Below are positions 1 through 8,516 of a DNA stretch of 57,752 nt, piece by piece (the first letter of the stretch is position 1; every line of letters starts with the position of its first letter). The stretch comes from an uncultured Rubrobacteraceae bacterium (GTDB lineage Bacteria > Actinomycetota > Rubrobacteria > Rubrobacterales > Rubrobacteraceae), in the NCBI GenBank assembly GCA_902805975.1, contig CADCUT010000236.1:1-57752 (forward strand), given 5' to 3'. Both the position numbers and the translations under genes were made by a program. The notes beneath the pieces are model-generated. The model saw only the letters and a program-made list of their open reading frames with translations, was not told where the DNA came from and did no database searches.

Positions 1-254
1 TCGAGCATGGGGACCGAGATCTCACCGGTAAAGGCGCCGGAGTCCTCATAGTAGAAGTTCTGGGCGCCGGCTATGACGGACGAGTCCTCTGCCATCCTGC
101 CAACTTCGTGCAGGCAGGTAAACGGCACGAAGACCGCGACGTCCACCCCTTCCGCGTCCGCGGCCCGCGGCAGCAGGGCCGCCGTGTAGTTCTGGGCCTC
201 CGTCACGGTCTTGTTCATCTTCCAGTTCGCGGCCATCATCGGGCGTCGCGCCAT
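1..254 (-). CDS. tpiA: Triosephosphate isomerase, N-terminal part (cut by window edge)
   Basis: Triosephosphate isomerase interconverts glyceraldehyde 3-phosphate and dihydroxyacetone phosphate in the cytoplasm. Only the first 84 or so codons lie in the window, and the gene runs off the left end. The ATG at 254 opens with MARRPMMAANWKMN. The AANWKMN box carries the substrate-binding Asn and Lys of the TIM barrel. A purine-rich stretch (GAGAGGGGAG) precedes the ATG. The gene lies 25 bp downstream of pgk on the same strand, so it is very probably co-transcribed as gap-(beta-lactamase-like)-pgk-tpiA. The identification rests on the N-terminal motif and operon position; the catalytic His and Glu are outside the window. 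Confidence 0.95.
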   Translation of the reverse strand, partial: MARRPMMAANWKMNKTVTEAQNYTAALLPRAADAEGVDVAVFVPFTCLHEVGRMAEDSSVIAGAQNFYYEDSGAFTGEISVPML

Positions 255-279
255 GGGTTACGCTCCCCTCTCGTTGGTC

Positions 280-1458
280 CTATCTCTCGGGCAGTACGGC
301 GACGCCGGGCAGCTCCTTGCCCTCAACGTACTCCAGCGAGGCCCCGCCGCCGGTGGAGATGTGGCTCATCTGGTCATCGAGGCCGAGCTTGTTGACGGCC
401 GCCACCGAGTCGCCGCCGCCGATCACGCTCGTAGCGCCACCGCCGCTTGCCTGTGCGACGGCCCCGGCCACACCCTCCGTTCCCCTGGCGAAGGCGTCGA
501 TCTCGAAGACGCCCATCGGCCCGTTCCAGAAGATCGTCCGGGCGCCGGAGATCTTCCCCCGGAAATCCTCGACGCTCTCCGGCCCGATATCGAGCCCCAT
601 CTTGCCGGCCGGGATGGAGTCAACCGGAACGGTCTGCGTCTCGGCGCCCTCCTCCATCGCGTCCGCGACGACCACGTCCACGGGAAGGACGAGCCTCTCC
701 CCCGCCTCGTCCATGAGGCGTTTCGCCTCCTCCAGGTAGTCGTCCTCGACGAGGGAGTCGCCGATCTCGTACCCCCTGGCCTTGAAGAACGTGAAGCACA
801 TGGCCCCGCCGATGAGCAGGGAGTCGGCCACGCCGAGCAGGCTCTCGATGACGCCGAGCTTGTCCGAGACCTTCGCCCCGCCGAGGATGGCGACGAAGGG
901 CCGCCCCGGGTCGCTCAGGACGCCGTCGAGGTAGTCGATCTCCGCCTCCATCAGCAGCCCGGCCGCCGAAGGCAGCCTCTCGGCCACACCCACGGTCGTC
1001 GCGTGCGCCCTGTGGGCCGCGCCGAAGGCGTCGTTGACGTACAGGTCGAAGGGTTCGGCGAGCTCCCCCGCGAACCCGGCGTCGTTCTTCGTCTCGCCCG
1101 GGTAGAAGCGCGAGTTCTCAAGGAGCACCACGCCGCCGTCCAGCTCGTCCAGCGCGTTCCCGACCTCCGGGCCGGCCGCGGTGTCGAGCTTCGTTACCGG
1201 CCCGCCCAAAAGCTCCTCCAGCCTCTTTGCCACGGGGTCCATCGCGTACTTCGGGTCAGGCTCGCCCTTGGGGCGTCCGAGGTGTGAGATCAGGGCCGGC
1301 CTCGCCCCCTCGGAGAGCAGGTGTTGGATGGTAGGCAAGGCCCGCCGGATGCGCGTGTCGTCCGTGACCTCGCCGTCTTTGACCGGCACGTTGAAATCGA
1401 CCCGGACCAGCACGCGCTTTCCCTGCGCCTCGAGGTCCTTCACGCTTTGCTTATTCAA
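280..1458 (-). CDS. pgk: Phosphoglycerate kinase
   Basis: Phosphoglycerate kinase transfers phosphate between 1,3-bisphosphoglycerate and ADP in glycolysis (cytoplasmic). It has 392 residues, the usual bacterial length. The N-terminal domain shows VLVRVDFNVPVKDG and DDTRIRRALPTI (about residues 16-46), the 3-phosphoglycerate side of the cleft. The nucleotide-binding C-terminal half has AILGGAKVSDKLGVI near residue 190 and VIGGGDSVAAV near residue 340. The start is a TTG (1456-1458) giving MNKQSVKDL, chosen because GGAGGAG lies just upstream and no ATG fits. It lies 29 bp after the beta-lactamase-like gene and 25 bp before tpiA, consistent with one transcript. Confidence 0.97.
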   Translation of the reverse strand: MNKQSVKDLEAQGKRVLVRVDFNVPVKDGEVTDDTRIRRALPTIQHLLSEGARPALISHLGRPKGEPDPKYAMDPVAKRLEELLGGPVTKLDTAAGPEVGNALDELDGGVVLLENSRFYPGETKNDAGFAGELAEPFDLYVNDAFGAAHRAHATTVGVAERLPSAAGLLMEAEIDYLDGVLSDPGRPFVAILGGAKVSDKLGVIESLLGVADSLLIGGAMCFTFFKARGYEIGDSLVEDDYLEEAKRLMDEAGERLVLPVDVVVADAMEEGAETQTVPVDSIPAGKMGLDIGPESVEDFRGKISGARTIFWNGPMGVFEIDAFARGTEGVAGAVAQASGGGATSVIGGGDSVAAVNKLGLDDQMSHISTGGGASLEYVEGKELPGVAVLPER

Positions 1459-1487
1459 GCACTCCTCCGATCGTTGGCCGGGGTCGC

Positions 1488-2636
1488 TTATGCCCCGGTC
1501 GCCTGCCCCACCTCGCGCAACGCCTCTGGCAAGATGCCGGCTACCGGCAAAGCCTCGGACCAGGCGCCTTCCGCTAGATCCTGGTTGAGCGTACCGCAGA
1601 GGGTCGTGTCTTTCTCAGGCCAATAGAACATAAAAGACTTGGAGGAGCCCGAGTGCCCCCAAACCTCGCCGTACCCGCGCATTCCAAGTTCGTCCAACAT
1701 GAACCTGCGCACGCCCAATCCGTAGTAGACACCGCCCTCGCCCGTGGGCATCCAGGAGAGCATCTCCCGTCGCGTGCCGGGCTTTGCAAAGACACCGTTT
1801 TCGGCGAAAGCCCGGATAAACCGGTTGAGGTCCCCGCTCGTGGTGACCAGCCCGCCGCCGGCCCAATCCGCGGACAACGCCCGCACCGGGGTGTAGTCGA
1901 GGTCGCCCAGGTACACGTGAGAAGGCTCGTCGCCGACCGGTCCGGGCCGCCGTTCTTCGCGGAAAACCATGTAGGTGCCTTCCAAACCCAGGGGTTCCAG
2001 GAGCCGCTCCCGATAGATCTGGTGCAACCCCTTTCCAGTGACGTGCTCGACGATCAGGCCGAGCAGCAGGTAGCCGGTGTCGCTGTAGTGCCACCCACCG
2101 CCGGGCTCGAAAAGCGGCGGCGCTTGATCTTTGACGTAGGCGATAACTTCCGATGGTTGCCACAGCCTGTCCGGGGCCTCTGCCAGCATCTGTTGGAACC
2201 CGGGGAGCCGGAAGTAGTTGGCGAGCCCGCTGGTGTGGTTGAGCAACTGGCGGGCGGTGATCTCTGCTCCCCGGTCTCTGCCATCGAGCACGTGAAGCCC
2301 GCCCACCAGCGCGCCAGGGAGATGCTGGCCGATCGCTTCGTCCAGACCGAACTCGCCCTCCTCCACGAGCATCATCACGGCCGAGGCGCAGAACATCTTG
2401 CCGACGCTGGCCGAGCGAAACTGGTCGCCGGGCGTCATCCCGGTACCCGTGCCCGGGTCGGACATCCCGCTCGCACCCTGCCAGAAAAAGTCGCTGCCCG
2501 GCGTCTCGACCAGCAGCACGCCGCCACGGACCGAGTCATCCCCCGCCACGGTTCGGTCCAGCAGTCCTTGTAGCCTCCGAGCGAGACTCGAGTTCGACGC
2601 CATTGGTTCACGAGCGCGCGGAGGTTCCACACTCAC
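1488..2636 (-). CDS. Serine beta-lactamase-like hydrolase (class C / D-Ala-D-Ala carboxypeptidase fold)
   Basis: This is a 382-residue protein of the beta-lactamase / penicillin-binding-protein-like serine hydrolase family. The active-site S-x-x-K is visible as SASVGK near residue 77. The second motif appears as HYSDTGY (Y-S-D in place of Y-x-N) near residue 190, and HSGSSKSF near residue 330 resembles the third HxG/KTG-type motif. No signal peptide is evident, so it may be cytoplasmic. Substrate cannot be predicted: members include esterases and D-peptidases as well as beta-lactamases. The start is uncertain; a GTG at 2636 gives the full ORF and an ATG at 2603 is 11 codons downstream. It sits between gap and pgk, which are adjacent in most relatives, so it looks like an insertion into the glycolytic operon. 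Confidence 0.8.
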   Translation of the reverse strand: MSVEPPRAREPMASNSSLARRLQGLLDRTVAGDDSVRGGVLLVETPGSDFFWQGASGMSDPGTGTGMTPGDQFRSASVGKMFCASAVMMLVEEGEFGLDEAIGQHLPGALVGGLHVLDGRDRGAEITARQLLNHTSGLANYFRLPGFQQMLAEAPDRLWQPSEVIAYVKDQAPPLFEPGGGWHYSDTGYLLLGLIVEHVTGKGLHQIYRERLLEPLGLEGTYMVFREERRPGPVGDEPSHVYLGDLDYTPVRALSADWAGGGLVTTSGDLNRFIRAFAENGVFAKPGTRREMLSWMPTGEGGVYYGLGVRRFMLDELGMRGYGEVWGHSGSSKSFMFYWPEKDTTLCGTLNQDLAEGAWSEALPVAGILPEALREVGQATGA

Positions 2637-2660
2637 CCCCGCGCGCTCGGGGCACCAGTT

Positions 2661-3668
<1,008 letters not shown>

Positions 3669-3811
3669 AACCCTCTCCTCTCGTCGTTTTCGGGCTCTCC
3701 CTATTGTTACCGAATTGGCGGATGTTTAACAGTGCCGGCCACACGTACCGCCCTATGCTGATCGAGTACGCCCTTTTCCTCCCGGTTTCTCCACGTTCCC
3801 GCCGGGCCGTT

Positions 3812-4678
3812 CTAGGGGTTCAAGGCTCCGGTGCCGCGGGTCGCCTTGTTCCGCCCGAGATCCACCAAGCGCCGCAGCCGGTGGTTGGCGGCGCTCCTCG
3901 AGAGGCCCCCGAGCGAGGCGAGCTCGGTCAGGGAGGCGTCCGGGTGTTCGAGCCTGAGCTCCAGCATCTCGCGCAGGGCGTCCGGGAGGGCGGCCGGGTC
4001 GAGCTTTTCGAGGATCCTCTGCTGGCGGGCCGCGGCGGTGGCGGTGCGGCCCGCGTTGGCGGCGTCGAAGTTGGTGACGCGGTTGGCGTTCGCCTTTACC
4101 TCGCCGAGCACGGCCCTGGCCTCGTACTCTAGGACGGCCTCATTCAAGCCCATCTGGGCGAGCAGGGAGGTGACCCCGTCGGCGCTCTTGGTGTAGGCGA
4201 CCCACCGGCCCCGCCTTCGGGCGACCTTGAGCGGGACGCGCGAGAAGGCGGCGACCCGCCGGACAAAGTCCTCGTCCCGATGCACGACCTCCAGGTGGTA
4301 GCCGCCCCTGCTGCCCGGCCGCGTGACGGAGCCCGCGCCCTGGAACGCGCCCCTGAGGTAGGCCGCCCGGTCCGCCGCGGAGCGCGTACCGCGGACGAAC
4401 CTAAGCTCCTGGGCGGCCTGTATGGCGCCGTTGCCCTCGGTCCGCACGGCGTACCTGGTCCGCCCGAAGCGGTCCGGCTCCGTCGGGTAGAGCTTTGGCT
4501 CGAGCCGGAACTCGGAGCGCCACAGCCGCACGGCCGAGCGGGCGACGGCGGCGCTCGGGGTTCGGAGCGTGACGCCGTTCTCGTCCCAGGCGCCCGCGGC
4601 GTCCATCAGGCCGGCGAGCTCCGGCCGCGTCCGGCGCTCCGGCCCCATCCCGAGGCCGGCGGCCAGTTGCCGGCGCAC
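3812..4678 (-). CDS. whiA: WhiA DNA-binding protein (LAGLIDADG-derived)
   Basis: WhiA proteins combine a degenerate LAGLIDADG homing-endonuclease fold with a C-terminal helix-turn-helix; in Streptomyces WhiA acts with WhiB in sporulation gene control. The 288 residues show the family signature YLRGAFQGAGSV near residue 105, NFDAANAGRTATAAARQQ near residue 200, and the HTH HPDASLTELASLGGLSRSAANHRLRRL near 240-268. The start is GTG at 4678, separated from the yvcK stop by a single base (TGAGGTG), so translation is probably coupled. It is slightly short at the N-terminus compared with the 300-330 residues common elsewhere. The rapZ-yvcK-whiA cluster supports the identity. Confidence 0.93.
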   Translation of the reverse strand: MRRQLAAGLGMGPERRTRPELAGLMDAAGAWDENGVTLRTPSAAVARSAVRLWRSEFRLEPKLYPTEPDRFGRTRYAVRTEGNGAIQAAQELRFVRGTRSAADRAAYLRGAFQGAGSVTRPGSRGGYHLEVVHRDEDFVRRVAAFSRVPLKVARRRGRWVAYTKSADGVTSLLAQMGLNEAVLEYEARAVLGEVKANANRVTNFDAANAGRTATAAARQQRILEKLDPAALPDALREMLELRLEHPDASLTELASLGGLSRSAANHRLRRLVDLGRNKATRGTGALNP

Positions 4679-4679
4679 C

Positions 4680-5642
4680 TCAGAGGCGAACGAGGGCAGC
4701 CCCGCACACCTCCTCCGCCAGGCGTTCGGGGTCGTGGCGGACCCCCTCCCGGTCGTCGCGGGAGAGCACGTCCGCGGCCCGGACCCGCAGGCCCATGCCC
4801 CGCAGCGCCTCTTCGTCGGCCGTAACCGGCGCGGCCTCCTCGGCCTCGTAGCGGGCCAGGACGCCGGGCGACAGCGTCCCGCTGTGGACCAGCACGTCCG
4901 TGACGACCGGGCCGAGGTGCTCGGAGATCGCCCTGACGTGGTCGGAGACGGCGAACCCGCCCGTCTCGCCCGGCTGGGTCATCACGTTCGAGACGTAGAC
5001 CACGGGGCCATCGAAGCGGGACAGGGCCTCTCTCACCCCGCCGCCGAGAAGGGCTGGGATGGTGCTCGTGAAGAGGCTCCCCGGCCCGAGGACGACCACG
5101 TCCGCCTCTTCTATGGCCCCGATCACACCCGGCGGCGCCGGCACTCCCTCGGGCTCGACGGCGACCCGCGAGACCCTCTTGCCGACGTCGTGCACCACCG
5201 ACTCGCCGCGGGAGACCGTCCCGTCCTCGTAGCGCACGACGAGGGTCAGGCTCCTCTCGGCCGCCGGGTAGACGTGGCCCTTGACGCGCAGGAACCTGGC
5301 GGCCTGCTCGACACCCTCGCAGAAGCCGCCGGCCATGTCCGCGAGCGCCGCGATGATGATGTTCCCGACGCTGTGGTCGTTCAGATCCCCCGGCGCCTCG
5401 AAGCGGTAGTTGAAGACCTCGGCAAGCCTCTTGCGGCCCGCGAGCGCGACCAGGCAGTTCCTCACGTCGCCCGGCGGGGCGACGCCGAGCTCCTGGCGGA
5501 GCCTGCCGCTCGAGCCGCCGTCGTCGGCCACCGTCACGACCGCCGTCAGGTCCCGCACCCGGTCGCGCAGGCCGCTCAGGAGGACCGGCAGACCGGTCCC
5601 CCCGCCGAACGCCACGACCCGGAGATCCTCGACCCTATCCAT
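4680..5642 (-). CDS. yvcK: YvcK/CofD-like gluconeogenesis factor
   Basis: This is a YvcK-type protein of the CofD superfamily (320 residues). Characterised YvcK proteins bind UDP-sugars and are needed for normal cell shape on gluconeogenic carbon sources. The N-terminus carries the Rossmann-like FGGGTGLPVLLSGL (residues 12-25), then VTVADDGGSSGRLRQELG (37-54) and PPGDVRNCLVAL. GPGSLFTSTIPALL lies near residue 185. All are family hallmarks. ATG start at 5642; the stop is one base from the whiA start. It lies downstream of a transferase-like gene and a small membrane gene that separate it from rapZ, its usual neighbour. Confidence 0.94.
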   Translation of the reverse strand: MDRVEDLRVVAFGGGTGLPVLLSGLRDRVRDLTAVVTVADDGGSSGRLRQELGVAPPGDVRNCLVALAGRKRLAEVFNYRFEAPGDLNDHSVGNIIIAALADMAGGFCEGVEQAARFLRVKGHVYPAAERSLTLVVRYEDGTVSRGESVVHDVGKRVSRVAVEPEGVPAPPGVIGAIEEADVVVLGPGSLFTSTIPALLGGGVREALSRFDGPVVYVSNVMTQPGETGGFAVSDHVRAISEHLGPVVTDVLVHSGTLSPGVLARYEAEEAAPVTADEEALRGMGLRVRAADVLSRDDREGVRHDPERLAEEVCGAALVRL

Positions 5643-5693
5643 CGGCGGCCAGTATACCCGCTGCCCGGGCGCCGCCCCGAGGTCCGTCCCTCC

Positions 5694-5954
5694 TCAACCG
5701 GGGTTCCGTATAAAAGTCCGTAGGATCAGCGCGAGAGAGGTCAGCACGAGGCCCGCCACGAACAGCCCCGAGTAAAGCATCACCTGGAACGGACCACCAC
5801 CCATGTTGTCGTAGGGATACGGGCCGCTGATGATCCAGACGTAGCGCTCGTAGCTTCCGTGGATCCACCACCACAGCAGGATGGGGCTCGCCAGGAGAAT
5901 CATCCCGAGCCCCAGCAACAGGGAAGAGATCAGGTCACCGAGCACCCGCCGCAA
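5694..5954 (-). CDS. Small two-helix membrane protein, function unknown
   Basis: This is an 86-residue protein with two clear hydrophobic segments, about residues 8-30 (LISSLLLGLGMILLASPILL) and 58-80 (FQVMLYSGLFVAGLVLTSLA), joined by a Tyr/Trp-rich loop. I recognise no family. It starts at ATG 5954, only 4 bp after the stop of the upstream transferase gene, and ends 51 bp before yvcK, so it is probably part of the same transcript. The codon choice is G/C-ending like its neighbours. It is probably a real gene, but there is no functional clue. Confidence 0.6.
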   Translation of the reverse strand: MRRVLGDLISSLLLGLGMILLASPILLWWWIHGSYERYVWIISGPYPYDNMGGGPFQVMLYSGLFVAGLVLTSLALILRTFIRNPG

Positions 5955-5958
5955 CGGT

Positions 5959-6924
5959 CTACCCCGATATCCTCTCTCGGCCGTGAGATCCGGAGAAGTC
6001 GAGGATCGGGCCTTTCGGCACGATGCGCGTCGGGTTGATGGACTCGTGACTGCGGTAGTAGTGCTTCTTTATGTGCTCCATGTTGACCGTCTCGGCGACG
6101 CCGGGGTACTGATACAGGTCCCTGACGTAGCCCCACAGGTTCGGGTAGTCCACGATGCGGCGGAGGTTGCACTTGAAGTGGCCGTGGTAGACCGCGTCGA
6201 AGCGTACCAGGGTCGGGAACATGCACCAGTCGGCCTCCGTGACCCGGTCGCCGCAGAGGTAGCGGCGCGAGCCAAGGACATTCTCCCAGTGGTCCAGGGC
6301 CTCGAAGAGGTCCGTCACGGCCTCCTCATAGGCCTCCTGCGTGGTCGCGAAGCCTGAGCGGTAGACGCCGTTGTTGATCGGCTCGTAGATGGCGTCGATG
6401 GTCGCGTCGATAGGCTCGCGCAGGTCCTCCGGCGCGAACTCCGCGCCCGCCGTGGAGATCCCGCCGAACTCCTCATCGAGCATGCGGATGATCTCGCGCG
6501 ACTCGTTGTTGACGATCGTCTCCCGCTCTTTATCCCACAGGACCGGCGTCGTCACGCGGCCCGTGTACCCCGGGTCGGCCCTGGCGTAGACCTCGCGCAG
6601 AAAGCGGGTGCCGTTGACCTCGTCCGGGATGACGCCGGGTTCGTCGTAGAAGGCCCAGCCGTCGTCGCCCATAAACGAGCCGACCGCCGAGAGTCCTATG
6701 GCGTCTTCGAGGCCCTTGAGCCGTCGCATGATGGCGGTCCGGTGGGCCCAGGGACAGGCCCACGCGATATACAGGTGGTAGCGGCCGGCCTCCGCCGGGA
6801 AATCCGTGCCACCGTCGGAGGAGATCCAACCGCGAAAGCTCGTCGTCGACCGCATAAAACGGCCGTTCTCCCGCGGTATGTCGCCTTCGGTCTTCCACGC
6901 TCCATCGACCATCATGCCGGACAT
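5959..6924 (-). CDS. Glutathione S-transferase family protein (glutathionyl-hydroquinone reductase-like)
   Basis: This is a 321-residue protein of the Xi-class / ECM4-YqjG type, which reductively deglutathionylates glutathionyl-hydroquinones. The thioredoxin-fold catalytic motif CPWAHRT appears near residue 55, followed by GRVTTPVLWDKERETIVNNES (the cis-Pro region) near 125-145. A helical C-terminal domain contains RYLCGDRVTEADW near 225. The ATG at 6924 is preferred because AGGAGG lies 6 bp upstream (AAACAAGGAGGCCGC) and the protein then starts MSGMMVDGAWKTEGD. An upstream extension to 7290 would run through the intergenic repeat element and is rejected. Actinobacteria usually make mycothiol rather than glutathione, so the thiol cofactor is unknown. 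It is inserted between rapZ and yvcK. Confidence 0.88.
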   Translation of the reverse strand: MSGMMVDGAWKTEGDIPRENGRFMRSTTSFRGWISSDGGTDFPAEAGRYHLYIAWACPWAHRTAIMRRLKGLEDAIGLSAVGSFMGDDGWAFYDEPGVIPDEVNGTRFLREVYARADPGYTGRVTTPVLWDKERETIVNNESREIIRMLDEEFGGISTAGAEFAPEDLREPIDATIDAIYEPINNGVYRSGFATTQEAYEEAVTDLFEALDHWENVLGSRRYLCGDRVTEADWCMFPTLVRFDAVYHGHFKCNLRRIVDYPNLWGYVRDLYQYPGVAETVNMEHIKKHYYRSHESINPTRIVPKGPILDFSGSHGRERISG

Positions 6925-6954
6925 GCGGCCTCCTTGTTTAAGGTTTGGGGCTAC

Positions 6955-7105
6955 GGGCATCAGGTTACAGGTTCTGCGCGGGACGAGACGTGACCAAGCT
7001 CGCCCATGTCTAGCCGCACAGGCGGGAGCAGGACGAGGGGTTCGAGCCGAACACCTGGCTCGTACGCCCCAATATCTGAAGCCTGATACCTGAAACCTGA
7101 AGCCT
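6955..7105. repeat. Heptad inverted-arm intergenic element A
   Basis: The left arm is three 7-bp units in register (GGGCATC, AGGTTAC, AGGTTCT; 6955-6975). The right arm is four reverse-complement units (GAAGCCT, GATACCT, GAAACCT, GAAGCCT; 7078-7105). About 100 bp of unrelated sequence separates them. The arms can pair imperfectly. The rapZ stop codon (7104-7106) is formed by the last unit. The same organisation recurs at 18272, 23294, 38024 and 51953, and a one-sided version occurs at 8104. Confidence 0.75.
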
Positions 7106-8075
7106 AAAGATCCATGTCCCGGTGACGGACGAAGAGGTCTACGCCGGTGATCTCCCCCCCGAGCCGCCGGGCGAGCTCCTCGACGATGGCGACGGAGCGG
7201 TGGCGGCCGCCGGTGCAGCCGATGCCTAAAGTGAAGTAGGTCTTGCCCTCGGCGTCGTAGCGCGGGATCAGGAAGGAGAGCAGGTCGCACGCCTTCTCAA
7301 GGAACCTCTGGCAGTCCTCGGAGCCCAGGACCGCGTCCCTGACCGGCGCATCGTGGCCGGTGAGCGGACGGAGGTCCGGGTCGTAGTGGGGGTTCGGGAG
7401 AAAGCGGACGTCGAGCAGGGTGTCGACGTCGAGGGGGGTACCGTGCTTGAAGCCGAAGGAGATCAGGGACAAGGTCAGCCTACTCGAGAACGACTCGGCG
7501 AGCTTCTTGAAGCGCAGCCTCGCGTCGAGCGCGGAGTAGCCGGAGGTGTCGACGATCAGGTCGGCCATCTCCCTCAAGGTCGAGAGGTCCTGCCGCTCGC
7601 TCCTGATAGCCTCGAGCACGTCCCCGTTGCGCGCGGCGGGGTGGGGCCTGCGGCTCTCCTTGTAGCGCCGCACGAGGCTGGGGTCGTCTGATTCGATGAA
7701 CAGGATCCTGTGGTCCCACCCCTTCTCCCTCTCGACGGCCTCCAGGCTCCGCTCCAGCTCCTCGCCGAAGTACCGCCGTCCCCGCGTGTCCATCACCGCG
7801 ACGACGCCGTCGGACCCGCCCTCGCCCTCGCCCGTTGCCTCCATCACAGCCGGCACCATGCGCGGCGGCAGGTTGTCAACGCAGTAATAGCCCGCGTCCT
7901 CGAAGGCCTGCAGGGCGTTCGACTTGCCCGCCCCCGAGAGCCCGGTGATGATGACGATCTGGCGCCTGCCGGCGGCCCCCTCGGCCGTCGGCGCCTCCCC
8001 GCTCAAACCCGCCCGACCAAAGGGGAAAACAACATCTCGAAGATGCACACTAGCACCGCGGACCCGACCCTGCAA
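7104..8075 (-). CDS. rapZ: RapZ (YvcJ-type) nucleotide-binding protein
   Basis: This is an RNase adapter / P-loop protein of the RapZ family, which in E. coli controls glmS through small RNAs; its actinobacterial role is unclear. The Walker A is ITGLSGAGKSNALQAFEDAG near residue 43, followed by YYCVDNLPPRMVPAV. The C-terminal domain has SFGFKHGTPLDVDTLLDVRF near 205-225 and the family-defining GIGCTGGRHRSVAIVEELA near 290. The ORF opens with TTG at 8075 (323 residues). Its first 35 residues precede the usual P-loop start, so an internal TTG or GTG is possible; no strong Shine-Dalgarno decides it. Co-orientation with yvcK and whiA fits the conserved cluster. Confidence 0.93.
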   Translation of the reverse strand: MQGRVRGASVHLRDVVFPFGRAGLSGEAPTAEGAAGRRQIVIITGLSGAGKSNALQAFEDAGYYCVDNLPPRMVPAVMEATGEGEGGSDGVVAVMDTRGRRYFGEELERSLEAVEREKGWDHRILFIESDDPSLVRRYKESRRPHPAARNGDVLEAIRSERQDLSTLREMADLIVDTSGYSALDARLRFKKLAESFSSRLTLSLISFGFKHGTPLDVDTLLDVRFLPNPHYDPDLRPLTGHDAPVRDAVLGSEDCQRFLEKACDLLSFLIPRYDAEGKTYFTLGIGCTGGRHRSVAIVEELARRLGGEITGVDLFVRHRDMDL

Positions 8076-8103
8076 CGGAAGTCCGTATATTTAACGAGGA
8101 GAT

Positions 8104-8165
8104 TACAGGCGTCGGGTATCAGCCGTCAGGTATCAGCCGTCAGGTATCAGCCGTCAGGTTATGGG
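8104..8165. repeat. One-sided heptad array B (AGGYNNN units)
   Basis: About eight consecutive 7-bp units occur here: AGGCGTC, GGGTATC, AGCCGTC, AGGTATC, AGCCGTC, AGGTATC, AGCCGTC, AGGTTAT. Three copies of the 14-mer GTATCAGCCGTCAG at 8116-8129, 8130-8143 and 8144-8157 are exact, suggesting recent local duplication. It lies upstream of rapZ. No inverted arm is seen to its right. Confidence 0.75.
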
Positions 8166-8516
8166 TGCGGCGTGACTTCTAGCCGTTCTCGCCCACACGA
8201 GCAGCAGACACCCCCGGGCCGCGCGCCCATCGCGACGTCGGATGTAGGGTGGATCGACGGGACGCCACAAGCGCCGCGAAGGCATTGAGGAGAACGGAAG
8301 AGGCCTGGCTCGCCGACCTCCGCCATCGCCATGCGGCCACCCGCATTCCTATGCACCGCCACGACATGCGGTGGTCAACCCAAAACGCCGCGAGGCTGGA
8401 TCGCACACGTCTCGGCCTTCCGAATACCGCGTATCCCGGATCCTGCATACCGGCTTCGGGGAATCGGCCTCACCCGAAGGTGGGTGAATAGCAGAGTTCA
8501 TCAGTTACGCTGCGGT
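8166..8516. other. Intergenic tract without a supported gene
   Basis: These 350 bp separate the heptad array from the MocR stop. Two overlapping minus-strand frames stay open (67 and 89 codons), but neither has a ribosome-binding site, a recognisable domain or the strong G/C third-position bias of the neighbours. The tract is richer in A/T and CpA than the flanking genes. It contains a small dyad (CACCGC cacgacat GCGGTG, about 8347-8366). I see no RNA gene. It could be a decayed or transferred fragment. Confidence 0.4.

Noticed and set aside
4569-5723. 384-codon open frame antisense to yvcK and whiA
   Set aside because: Shadow ORF over two well-supported genes; composition is Arg/Pro/Gly-rich as expected of antisense frames.
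6925-7290. Upstream extension of the transferase gene to 7290
   Set aside because: It runs through intergenic element A and into rapZ, while the ATG at 6924 has AGGAGG at proper spacing and a family-like N-terminus.
8104-8165. CRISPR-like array at the 14-bp repeats
   Set aside because: Units are contiguous 7/14-mers without unique spacers and no cas genes are present.
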